DNA of 64,000 nucleotides, from positions 124,001 through 188,000 of the forward strand of contig NZ_JAHUXH010000012.1 of NCBI RefSeq assembly GCF_019219825.1, given 5' to 3'. Source of the DNA: Streptomyces sp. TRM70350. GTDB taxonomy: Bacteria > Actinomycetota > Actinomycetes > Streptomycetales > Streptomycetaceae. The translations under genes and the position numbers were made by a program. The notes under the pieces are model-generated. The model searched no databases. It worked only from the letters and a program-made list of their open reading frames with translations, and was not told the DNA's origin. This document shows, piece after piece, positions 41,641 to 48,947 of the stretch. Every line of letters begins with the position of its first letter. Positions within the stretch are counted from its first letter, which is position 1.

Positions 41641-43044
41641 GTGTTGGCCATGGCTTCCTCCGTCGATCTCCGCCGCTGCCAGTTGCTCGGTCTGGCCGGT
41701 ACCGCCATTCTCGCGTTGGGTGGTGAGACGGCCGGAGCCCTCCCGGTCCGCGAGTTGCTGTCGCCGTCCTCGGCGGGCGCCGCGCTCGGACTCGTCGGCG
41801 TCTACTTCGGTGTCGTGCTGCTGATAGCGGCCTGGGCGCTGCTCGGCAGCCTGCTGCGCGGCCCCGAACCACCCACGCCCCGCTCCCTGTTGCTGGTCCT
41901 CGCCGTCTGGGCGGCCCCGCTGCTGCTGGCCCCGCCCCTGTTCAGCCGCGACGTCTACAGCTATCTCGCCCAGGGCGCCATGGTCGACGCCCAGATCGAC
42001 GTGTACACGCACGGCCCGTCCCGGCTCGGCGGCCCGCTCGCCGAGGAGGTGGCCCCGGTGTGGCAGCACACCGCCGCCCCGTACGGCCCGGTGTTCCTCG
42101 CCGCCGCCTCCGCGCTGTCCGGCCTGACCCGGGGCGAACTCCCCGCCGGCCTGATGGGCATGCGCCTCCTGGCACTGCTGGGCGTGGCCCTGATGGCGGC
42201 CGCGCTGCCCCGCCTCGCCCGGCACAGCGGCGCCGACCCGGCCGCCGCCCTGTGGCTCGGTGCCCTCAACCCGCTGGTGCTGCTGCACCTGGTGGCGGGC
42301 GCGCACAACGACGCCATGATGCTCGGCCTGCTCGGCGTCGGCCTGGTCGCGGCGCTCGGCCGCCGGCCGGTCCTCGGCGCCGTCCTCGTCACCCTCGCCG
42401 CGCTGGTCAAGGCGCCCGCCGCGCTCGGCCTCGCCGCGATCGTCGTCCTCCAGATGCGCGCGGGCCGCGGCGCCGTACGGGCGGTGCTGACGACCGCCGC
42501 CGCGTCGGCCGCCACGACGGCGGCCGCCACCGCCGTCGCCGGGACCGGATACGGGTGGATCGCCGCCCTCAACACCCCCGTCTCACCGCACAACTGGGCG
42601 CTCACCAGCCTGCTCGGCCGGGCCACCGGCGCCCTGCTGGAGCGGCTCGGCAGCGACCTCGCACCGCTCGCCGTCCCCGTCTGGCACACGATCGGCCTGG
42701 TGATCACCGCCGTCGTACTGTTCGTCATATGGGTGCGGCTGCGCCCGCGCCCGGTGTACGCCCTGGGCCTCAGCCTCGCGGCGGTGGCCGCCTTCGGCCC
42801 GGCCATCCGGCCCTGGTACGCGCTGTGGGGGCTGTTCCTGATCGCCGCCGCCGCGCCCGACACCTCGGTACGGCACCGGGTCGCGGCGGTCACCTGTGTG
42901 CTCGCGCTCGGCGTCCTGCCCAGCGGCGGCCCGGCCGACCTCGGGCAACTGATGCTGGCCGTGTCCGGCGGCGTACTCGCCGTGGTCGTGCTGTGGCAGG
43001 CCCACCAGGCCGCGCAGGCCCCGGTCCTGGGGCGTACGGCATGA
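41641..43044 (+). CDS. mptB: Polyprenol-phosphate-mannose-dependent alpha-1,6-mannosyltransferase (MptB-like)
   Basis: Predicted 467-aa GT-C glycosyltransferase with about 13 membrane helices. The motif FSRDVYSYLAQGAMVDAQIDVYTHGP in the first outer loop contains the acidic residue pair expected for lipid-phosphate-sugar users. The AHNDAMMLGLLGVGL block and WYALWGLFL end region fit MptB, which extends the alpha-1,6-mannan core of lipomannan-type glycolipids in actinobacteria. The start at GTG 41641 or ATG 41650 is unresolved; neither has a good ribosome site. Its stop overlaps the next gene (ATGA), so two GT-C enzymes are made together. Confidence 0.82.
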   Translation: MLAMASSVDLRRCQLLGLAGTAILALGGETAGALPVRELLSPSSAGAALGLVGVYFGVVLLIAAWALLGSLLRGPEPPTPRSLLLVLAVWAAPLLLAPPLFSRDVYSYLAQGAMVDAQIDVYTHGPSRLGGPLAEEVAPVWQHTAAPYGPVFLAAASALSGLTRGELPAGLMGMRLLALLGVALMAAALPRLARHSGADPAAALWLGALNPLVLLHLVAGAHNDAMMLGLLGVGLVAALGRRPVLGAVLVTLAALVKAPAALGLAAIVVLQMRAGRGAVRAVLTTAAASAATTAAATAVAGTGYGWIAALNTPVSPHNWALTSLLGRATGALLERLGSDLAPLAVPVWHTIGLVITAVVLFVIWVRLRPRPVYALGLSLAAVAAFGPAIRPWYALWGLFLIAAAAPDTSVRHRVAAVTCVLALGVLPSGGPADLGQLMLAVSGGVLAVVVLWQAHQAAQAPVLGRTA

Positions 43045-44396
43045 AGGCCCCCCGCACCGACCGCGGGCGGCTGCTGCTCGTGCTGGTCCTCGCCGCCGCC
43101 GTGACCGTCTTCACCGCGACCGTGCCGCTCCTGCGCGACTGGTTCGACCTGCGCGTCTACCACGGCACCATCCACAGCTGGATCCACGACGGCGGCCGGA
43201 TCTACGACTACCGGGTGCCGGGCACGATGTACGGCTTCACCTACCCGCCGTTCGCCGCCGTCGCCATGCTGCCCATGGCCCTGGTCGGGATGGGCACCGC
43301 GATCGTGATCGCGCTGCTGCTGAACCTGGCGGCCCTGGCCGTGTCGCTGCGCGTGCTGACCGGGCGGGCCTGGCGCCGCCACGGCTGGTACGGCTGCGCC
43401 CTGGCCGCCTGCGCCCTCGCGCTGTACGAACCGCTGCGCGACACCTTCAGCTTCGGGCAGGTCAACGTCCTGCTGCTGGCCCTGGTCCTGGTCGACGCCT
43501 GGCTGCTCGCCACCGGGCGGGGCCGCTGGGCCGGTATCGGCATCGGCCTCGCGGCGGCCATCAAGCTCACGCCCGCCCTCTTCATCGGCCTGCTGCTGCT
43601 CGCCCGGCGCCGGCGGGCCGCCGCAGTGGCGACGGGCGTGGCCGCCGGGGCGACGGGGCTCGCGGCCGTGGTGACACCGGAGGCGTCGCGTTTCTACTGG
43701 ACACACGCCATGTGGGACACCACCCGTGTGGGACGGCTGGACTACGTCTCCAACCAGTCCCTGCAGGGCATCCTGGCCCGGCTGGACATCGAGAGCCGCG
43801 CGCTCTGGGCGGTCACCGTGCTGCTGGTGCTGGGCGTGTGGGCGTGGCGCGCCCGCAGGGCCGCGGCGGCCGGTGACTGGTACGCCGCCTTCGCGCTCAC
43901 CGGCCTGACCGCCTGTCTGGTCAGCCCGATCACCTGGGTGCACCACCTCGTCTGGCTCCTGCCGTCCTTCGTGGTGCTGCTCCGGGCCGGTCAGCCGCGG
44001 ATCGCGGCCGCGCTGTACGCGGTGCTGTGCACCAGCGTGGTGTGGCTCTGGTTCGACGACGCGTCCGGCGTCGACGGATTCCTCGGCAGCAACGCGTACG
44101 CCTGGATCACCCTCGGGCTGCTGCTGGGGTTGCCGGTCGGTCAGCCCTCGATGTGGAAGGCCTTGAGCCGCAGGACCAGCGCGACGGCCGCCGCGCCCAG
44201 ACAGGCGGCGACGGCGATCGCCGCCGCCTCCGGCCAGCCGGGCTCGGCCTCCGGCGTGGCCGCTGCGGTCACCGGCACGGGCACGGTCTCGGGACCCGGG
44301 CGGGGCGTGCTGCGCAGGGCCTCCAGTGAGCCGACCGGGTCGACCCGGTCGGCCGCGCCGAAGCCCCAGTCGAGCAACGACCGGGCCTCCTCGTAG
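43041..44396 (+). CDS. GT87-family (PimE-like) mannosyltransferase, tail overlaps an opposite gene
   Basis: Predicted 451-aa membrane glycosyltransferase (GT-C, GT87). The first outer loop (DWFDLRVYHGTIHSWIHDGGRIYDY) has the D residues and Tyr typical of the family, and FSFGQVNVLLLALVLVDAW and WVHHLVWLLPSFVVL are further GT87 blocks. It would transfer mannose from polyprenyl-phosphate-mannose. The helical core ends near residue 370 (LGLLLGLPVGQPS). The last ~80 residues are low-complexity Ala/Ser/Arg and are encoded opposite the 3' end of a carboxypeptidase gene. The ATG at 43041 overlaps the upstream stop. Confidence 0.82.
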   Translation: MKAPRTDRGRLLLVLVLAAAVTVFTATVPLLRDWFDLRVYHGTIHSWIHDGGRIYDYRVPGTMYGFTYPPFAAVAMLPMALVGMGTAIVIALLLNLAALAVSLRVLTGRAWRRHGWYGCALAACALALYEPLRDTFSFGQVNVLLLALVLVDAWLLATGRGRWAGIGIGLAAAIKLTPALFIGLLLLARRRRAAAVATGVAAGATGLAAVVTPEASRFYWTHAMWDTTRVGRLDYVSNQSLQGILARLDIESRALWAVTVLLVLGVWAWRARRAAAAGDWYAAFALTGLTACLVSPITWVHHLVWLLPSFVVLLRAGQPRIAAALYAVLCTSVVWLWFDDASGVDGFLGSNAYAWITLGLLLGLPVGQPSMWKALSRRTSATAAAPRQAATAIAAASGQPGSASGVAAAVTGTGTVSGPGRGVLRRASSEPTGSTRSAAPKPQSSNDRASS

Positions 44397-45316
44397 ACGT
44401 CGAAGGGGCCGCCCGACTGCGGGTTCATCACCGACACGACCAGGGTGCGCCCGTCGCGTCGGGCCGCGGCGATGAGCGTGTGCCCGGCGTTGCTGGTGTA
44501 GCCGTTCTTGATGCCGATCAGGCCCGGGTAGCGCGCCACGCCGTCGTCGCCGGTGAGCAGCCGGTTGGTGTTGCGGATGTCGTACTCCCAGCCACCGCCT
44601 CCGGGGAACTTGGCCTCCAGGGTGGCGCAGTACCGGGCGAAGTCCGCGTTGCGCAGCCCCTCCCGGCCGAAGAGGGCCAGGTCGTACGCGGACGACACCT
44701 GGCCCTCCGCGTCGTATCCGTCGGGCGACCGGACCCGCGTGTCGCGGGCGCCCAGGGCATGGGCCTTGGCCTCCATCTGCCGGGCCGTGACGAGCCAGCC
44801 GCCGTTGAGCCGGGCCAGTACGCGCACGGCGTCGTTGCCCGAGCTGAGGAAGGCCCCGCGCCACAGGTCGTCGACGCGGTACGAGTGCCCTTCGCTGACG
44901 CCGACCAGGCTGCTGCCCTCACCGACCTCCGACAACTCGCCGTACGTGACCCTGTGCCGGATGCCGCCGGGCAGCTTGGGCAGCACAGTGAGGGCGAACA
45001 GAGCCTTGATGGTGCTGGCGGGGGGCAGTTTGCGGTGCGCGTCGTGCGCGGCGAGCACCTCGCCGGTACGGGCGTCGGCCACCAGCCACGACAGGGCGGA
45101 GACGTCCGGGACCTCCGGCGCGCCGGGGCGCGGCCGCACCTGCGTGCCGGAGCGGTACAGCACGGCCGGTACGGGTGCCGTTCCGCGTGATCCGCCCGGT
45201 GTTCCGGGGTCGGCCCCGGTCGGGGCGGCCGTCGCGGCGGGCGCGAACGTGAGGGCACCAGCCAGGCAGAGGCCACAGGTCGACACGGCAGCCCGAGAAG
45301 CGAATCCGATCGTCAT
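44141..45316 (-). CDS. D-alanyl-D-alanine carboxypeptidase (DacA/PBP5-type)
   Basis: Predicted 391-aa exported wall enzyme that trims the terminal D-Ala from peptidoglycan stem peptides. Signal peptide residues 1-31 end at ATAA. The catalytic motifs are S101-T-I-K104, S159-G-N161 and K270-N-G272; the third replaces the usual KTG with KNG, a variant also seen in other Streptomyces DacA-type proteins. A C-terminal helix (AAAIAVAACLGAAAVALVL) with a short basic tail anchors it to the membrane. Its 3' 256 bp lie opposite the end of the GT87 gene. The ATG at 45316 has AGG upstream. Confidence 0.9.
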   Translation of the reverse strand: MTIGFASRAAVSTCGLCLAGALTFAPAATAAPTGADPGTPGGSRGTAPVPAVLYRSGTQVRPRPGAPEVPDVSALSWLVADARTGEVLAAHDAHRKLPPASTIKALFALTVLPKLPGGIRHRVTYGELSEVGEGSSLVGVSEGHSYRVDDLWRGAFLSSGNDAVRVLARLNGGWLVTARQMEAKAHALGARDTRVRSPDGYDAEGQVSSAYDLALFGREGLRNADFARYCATLEAKFPGGGGWEYDIRNTNRLLTGDDGVARYPGLIGIKNGYTSNAGHTLIAAARRDGRTLVVSVMNPQSGGPFDVYEEARSLLDWGFGAADRVDPVGSLEALRSTPRPGPETVPVPVTAAATPEAEPGWPEAAAIAVAACLGAAAVALVLRLKAFHIEG

Positions 45317-45400
45317 ATGATCAACCTAGGAATGGACTCGCCTCGAACCACGCTGGCCGGGCCGAGCGGGTCCCGCGTGCACCCGGATGCCACACGTGGA

Positions 45401-45429
45401 CCCGGCGTGTCGCGTTCTCACGCGCCGGG
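45401..45429 (-). terminator. Possible hairpin after the Rho paralogue gene
   Basis: CCCGGCG (45401) and CGCCGGG (45423-45429) can pair with a small bulge just beyond the minus-strand stop at 45443. No U-tract is present. It may separate the Rho-like gene from the carboxypeptidase gene. Confidence 0.35.
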
Positions 45430-45442
45430 ACGAGGGGGCTGC

Positions 45443-46588
45443 CTAGCCGGCCGGCAGCGTTGGCTGGATCCGGCGCAGGAACGTGGCGTTGTCGGGGGTC
45501 TGCCGCATCCGCTCCAGCAGCGTCTCCAGACGGGCCTCGCCGTCCCTGGTCCGCAGCGCCCGCCGCAGTCCCCGTACAGCGGTCAACTCGGCCGGGGCGA
45601 GGAGCAGTTCCTCGCGGCGGGTGCCGGAGCCGGTGATGTCGACGGCCGGGAAGACCCGGTGGGAGGCGAGTTCGCGGCTCAGCCGGAGTTCCATGTTGCC
45701 GGTGCTCTTGAGCTCCTCGAAGAAGAAGTCGTCGGCCCGGGAGCCGGTCTCGACCAGGGCGGTGGCCAGGACGGTCAGGGAGCCGCCCTCCTCGGCCAGC
45801 CGCGCGGCCCCGAAGAACCGCTTGGGTCCGTGCAGCGCGGCCGCGTCCACACCGCCGGAGAGAGTACGGCCGCCGGAGGCCGCCGCGTTGTTGTGCGCCC
45901 GGCACAGCCGGGTCAGCGAGTCGAGCAGGATCACCACGTCCTCACCGGCCTCGACGAGCCGCTTGGCCCGCTCGATCACCAGCTCGGCGAGCGCGATGTG
46001 CTGCTGGGGCGTCCGGTCGAAGGTCGAGGCGTACACCTCGCCCCGCACCGAGCGCCGCATGTCGGTGACCTCCTCGGGCCGCTCGTCGAGCAGCACGACC
46101 ATCAACCGGCACTCGGGGTGGTTCCCGGCGACGGCGGCCGCGATCTGCTGGATCAGGACGGTCTTGCCGGTCTTGGGCGGGGCCACGATCAGCCCGCGCT
46201 GCCCCTTGCCGATGGGGGAGATCAGGTCGGCGACGCGTCCGGCGAGACCCGCCGCCGGGTGTTCGAGGCGGAGTCGCTCGCGGGGGTGGAGGGGCGTGAG
46301 GTCGCGGAAGTGGCGGCGGCCCCGGAGCTGCCCGGGCGCGTGGCCGTCCACGCGCTCGACCTCCGTCAGGGCGCGCTGGGGACCACGTACGGCTTCGACG
46401 AGGTCTCCCTCGCGCAGCCCGTACCGGCGGATCAGGGCGGCCGGGAGCTGGGGATCGGCGGGCGAGGGCAGACAGTCCAGGCTTCGCAGATGTCCCTTGC
46501 CGCCCGCGTCGATGTCGAGGACACCGGTGGCGACCTGGGAGGCCGGGGCCGAGTGCTGATGGGGAGGGCGTTCGAGTGTGATGGTCAT
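45443..46588 (-). CDS. Short Rho-type transcription terminator (paralogue)
   Basis: Predicted 381-aa RecA-fold hexameric helicase related to Rho. An OB-type RNA-binding part is at residues ~20-70 (GVLDIDAGGKGHLRSLDCLPS). The ATPase has P-loop APPKTGKT (136-143; Rho usually has PPKAGKT), catalytic E in LDERPEEVTDMRR and Walker B DVVILLDSLTRLCRAHN. The C-terminus (ELLLAPAELTAVRGLRRAL) is standard. The long charged N-terminal insertion of housekeeping actinobacterial Rho is absent, so this is likely a second copy. The ATG at 46588 follows AAAGGA by nine bases; the upstream frame stays open but looks like leader. Confidence 0.85.
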   Translation of the reverse strand: MTITLERPPHQHSAPASQVATGVLDIDAGGKGHLRSLDCLPSPADPQLPAALIRRYGLREGDLVEAVRGPQRALTEVERVDGHAPGQLRGRRHFRDLTPLHPRERLRLEHPAAGLAGRVADLISPIGKGQRGLIVAPPKTGKTVLIQQIAAAVAGNHPECRLMVVLLDERPEEVTDMRRSVRGEVYASTFDRTPQQHIALAELVIERAKRLVEAGEDVVILLDSLTRLCRAHNNAAASGGRTLSGGVDAAALHGPKRFFGAARLAEEGGSLTVLATALVETGSRADDFFFEELKSTGNMELRLSRELASHRVFPAVDITGSGTRREELLLAPAELTAVRGLRRALRTRDGEARLETLLERMRQTPDNATFLRRIQPTLPAG

Positions 46589-46700
46589 GGTGGTCGGTCC
46601 TTTCGAAGGACTCGGCGGCCTGCCGCGCAGGCGAGCGGGAGGAAGGGAAGGGATGGGGGAAGAGCCGCGGACGAGGCGTACGTATGTGCCTCCGGGCGGC
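46589..46700 (-). promoter_or_regulatory. Pyrimidine-rich leader of the Rho paralogue mRNA
   Basis: On the transcript (minus strand) 46630-46672 is a long C/U-rich, G-poor tract (…CTTCCCCATCCCTTCCCTTC…), the composition favoured by Rho at rut sites. The other parts of the 46589-47011 leader show no clear gene. Autoregulation of the Rho paralogue through this tract is inferred by analogy with classical Rho. Confidence 0.4.
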
Positions 46701-47011
46701 GGGAACAGCACCTCGGCGACGGCCTGACGGCCCGTGGAGGAGGTGGTGCTGGGAAGCCGCTGCACCGGCCAGGAGAAACGGCGGGTGTCTCGCAGGCTGA
46801 GGAAGGAACTGGCACCGGCGCCACAACGGGGCGTACACAAGTGCTCGTCGCACTCTACCGCCTCGCACGCGACTTCCGCTGTGACGTACGTCTCACCTGC
46901 TGACCCGGCGAAGTGTCGGCGCCCGGCCGCCGCCGGGCTGGTCTTCGTCCACTCCGGCGTGACCGGGCTGCTGATCCCTGCCACGCCGCGCCTGCCGTCC
47001 GGGCGGGACTG

Positions 47012-47175
47012 AGGGGTCCTTGCACTATGCCCGCCCGGGTCGCGCGGCCTGGCACCGCACCTCGCCGCGTTGCCGAAACGCCCAGGTAGCGGAGCTACCT
47101 GGGCGCTCCGGCGCCTTGCGATGCACGGCACCAGGCCACGCGACCTGATCGGACGCTCATAGTGCAAGGACCTCT
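47012..47175. mobile_element. Palindromic MITE-like element, 164 bp
   Basis: The ends AGGGGTCCTTGCACTATG (from 47012) and its inverted partner (to 47175) match at 17 of 18 positions. Inward the arms continue as imperfect complements (GGCCTGGCACCGC versus GGCCTGGTGCCGTGC). They meet in a perfect 12-bp stem CGCCCAGGTAGC / GCTACCTGGGCG at 47079-47105. No open frame is inside. This is the layout of a non-autonomous miniature inverted-repeat element. A clear target-site duplication is not visible. It ends 12 bp before the next gene's ATG. Confidence 0.75.
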
Positions 47176-47187
47176 AAGCTGAAGTCG

Positions 47188-47910
47188 ATGTTCAGCCCCC
47201 AAGGTCCCAGCCTGCGTGAACTCGCCGTCCAGGCGTTGTCGTCGGTCGAGCGTGGCTACGACCTGCTCGCTCCCAAGTTCGATCACACCCCCTTCCGCAC
47301 GCCGGACTCGGTGCTCGACGCCGTCGCCTCGGCGCTGCGGCGGATCGGGCCGTTCGAGGACGGGCTCGACCTGTGCTGCGGTACCGGCGCGGGCGTCGGC
47401 GTACTGCGGCAGGTGTGCGAGCGCAGCGTCACGGGAGTCGACTTCAGCGCGGGCATGCTCGCGGTCGCGCGGGAGCGTGTCCCGTCGGGCCTGCCTCGGG
47501 TGTCGTGGGTGCGTGCGGACGCCAGGGCCCTGCCGTTCCGCCCCGCGTTCGACGTGACGGTGAGCTTCGGGGCGTTCGGGCACTTCCTGCCGCGGGAGCT
47601 GCCGGGACTGTTCGCCCAGGTGCACTCCGTGCTGCGGCCCGGCGGGTGCTTCGTGTTCCCCGTCGTGGCCCCGCCTCGGACGGGCTCCCTGATGTACTGC
47701 ATGCTGCTGGGCTTCGACCTGGTGATGCGGGTGCGCAACGCCGTGTGGCGGCCGCCGTTCGTCATGTACTACCGGGCCGTGCGGTTCGGGGATGTCCTCC
47801 GAGAGCTGGAAGGCGCCGGGTTCCGGGTGGATCTGCACCCGCTGCCCGAGTTCGGGCGGCGGGACGGGAGCCCGCGGGTGCGGATGGTCGTGGCCCGGCG
47901 CCTCCGGTAG
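47188..47910 (+). CDS. Class I SAM-dependent methyltransferase
   Basis: Predicted 240-aa cytosolic enzyme (Methyltransf_11/25 type). Motif I is DLCCGTGAGVGVL (62-74), the acidic end of strand 2 is in VTGVDFSAGML, motif II is VRADARALPF and a VLRPGGCFVFPV strand follows. The N-terminal helix LAVQALSSVERGYDLLAPKFDHTPF is a typical substrate cap. The ATG at 47188 has only GAAG upstream, and a MITE-like element ends 12 bp before it, so promoter and leader derive largely from that element. Target unknown. Confidence 0.85.
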   Translation: MFSPQGPSLRELAVQALSSVERGYDLLAPKFDHTPFRTPDSVLDAVASALRRIGPFEDGLDLCCGTGAGVGVLRQVCERSVTGVDFSAGMLAVARERVPSGLPRVSWVRADARALPFRPAFDVTVSFGAFGHFLPRELPGLFAQVHSVLRPGGCFVFPVVAPPRTGSLMYCMLLGFDLVMRVRNAVWRPPFVMYYRAVRFGDVLRELEGAGFRVDLHPLPEFGRRDGSPRVRMVVARRLR

Positions 47911-47915
47911 GGGCT

Positions 47916-47960
47916 CAGCTCCGGATGAAGTCGAGCAGATCGGCGTTGAAGGAGGCATGC
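47916..47960 (-). pseudogene. C-terminal scrap of an alpha/beta-hydrolase gene
   Basis: About 15 codons in the minus frame read H-A-S-F-N-A-D-L-L-D-F-I-R-S-stop, the standard ending of many alpha/beta hydrolases, with the catalytic His region just at the cut. Upstream sequence (47961-48048) does not continue the family. It overlaps nothing else and is a deletion remnant. Confidence 0.45.
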
Positions 47961-48048
47961 GCCGCGCTCCGCGCCCGGGGCCGGGCGGACCCGCACCTCG
48001 CTGCGACCCGCGGGAGCGGCGGCGGGCCCTGCCCGGCCCAGGACCCGG

Positions 48049-48795
48049 TCAGACCGCCGCCGGGAGCGTGAACTCGTAGACCAGCGCGTCCCCTTGGGCG
48101 TCCACGACGAGGTCGGTGACCTCCAGTGGCCGCTCGTACTGGTCGTGCACCAGGCGGGTCACCCGGACCGAGGGGGTGTCGGGGAGGCGGGTGATGGCGT
48201 CGCGGTGGTGCAGGGTCAGCCCTGCCCTGCGCATCCAGTCGTAGGCGCGGCGCAGCTGGGCCGCGGCGGTGCCGTCGGCCCGGTCGCGGTAGCGGCCCAG
48301 CTCCTCGACCTCGGACAGGGCCACGGCCGAGAAGGAGGTGACGGCCCTGCGCAGGCCGCGGCCGTCGGCGGAGGCGGACTCGTAGCGGTGCATCAGGGTC
48401 GGCCGGTGCGGGGCGAGCCCGAGGGCCGCCGCGTGCTCGGGCGGGGGCGTCTCCCAGGTGACGGTGGCCCGGTCGACGGCACGCGGGTCGGCGGCGCGCC
48501 GGGCACCGACCGGGAAGGCCGACGAGGTGAGGTGCTCGACCGGCGGGCCGGGCAGCGTGGCGTGACTGCCGCGCCGGTCGGTGGCGACCAGGCCGTCCCG
48601 GCGCAGCACCTCCAGCGCCTGCCGTACGGTCTCCCTGCTGACCCCGAAGTGCTCGGCCAACTGCCGCTCGCCCGGCAGCCGTTCGCCGGGCGGGATCGCG
48701 CCGTCGCGTAGTTCGCCGAGCAGTTCCGTCGCGATCCGCCAGTACAGGGGCCGTTCGTCGGTGTGCGGGCGGTCGTGCGGGGTGGTGCGGGCCAT
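48049..48795 (-). CDS. GntR-family regulator with UTRA domain (HutC subfamily)
   Basis: Predicted 248-aa repressor. The winged helix is at residues ~15-80 (LPGERQLAEHFGVSRETVRQALEVLRRDGLV) and the UTRA ligand domain fills the rest (VTRLVHDQYERPLEVTDLVVDAQGDALVYEF near the end). The ATG at 48795 follows GGAGGG by six bases. A TGGTCTAAACCA site 66 bp upstream fits HutC/DasR-type operators. It is downstream of an esterase gene on the same strand but with its own likely promoter. The ligand is unknown; sugars, amino acids or their phosphates are typical. Confidence 0.87.
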   Translation of the reverse strand: MARTTPHDRPHTDERPLYWRIATELLGELRDGAIPPGERLPGERQLAEHFGVSRETVRQALEVLRRDGLVATDRRGSHATLPGPPVEHLTSSAFPVGARRAADPRAVDRATVTWETPPPEHAAALGLAPHRPTLMHRYESASADGRGLRRAVTSFSAVALSEVEELGRYRDRADGTAAAQLRRAYDWMRRAGLTLHHRDAITRLPDTPSVRVTRLVHDQYERPLEVTDLVVDAQGDALVYEFTLPAAV

Positions 48796-48860
48796 GCCGC
48801 GCCCTCCTGTTGGTGACGTGCGGTAGCCGTGCGGGCTCATTGCGCCACCAGATCTAGCAT

Positions 48861-48872
48861 TGGTCTAAACCA
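48861..48872. promoter_or_regulatory. HutC/DasR-type operator upstream of the UTRA regulator
   Basis: TGGTCTAAACCA is a near-perfect 12-bp palindrome (consensus TGGTCTAGACCA). It lies between the esterase stop and the regulator start, close to TAGCAT that could be part of a promoter. It is a good candidate for autoregulation. Confidence 0.6.
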
Positions 48873-48947
48873 GCACGGAAGGCCACTCCGGCGGTTCGGC
48901 CGAAACAGACTGGGCGGGAACTCGCCCGAGGAGGGCGCGCAGGGTTG

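Noticed and set aside
41961..44864. A 967-codon minus-strand frame opposite the two glycosyltransferases
   Set aside because: Shadow of two conserved GT-C membrane proteins and the carboxypeptidase; no recognisable domain.
46589..47011. N-terminal extension of the Rho paralogue in the same open frame
   Set aside because: AAAGGA sits correctly before the ATG at 46588, and the upstream residues show no Rho N-terminal features; treated as leader.
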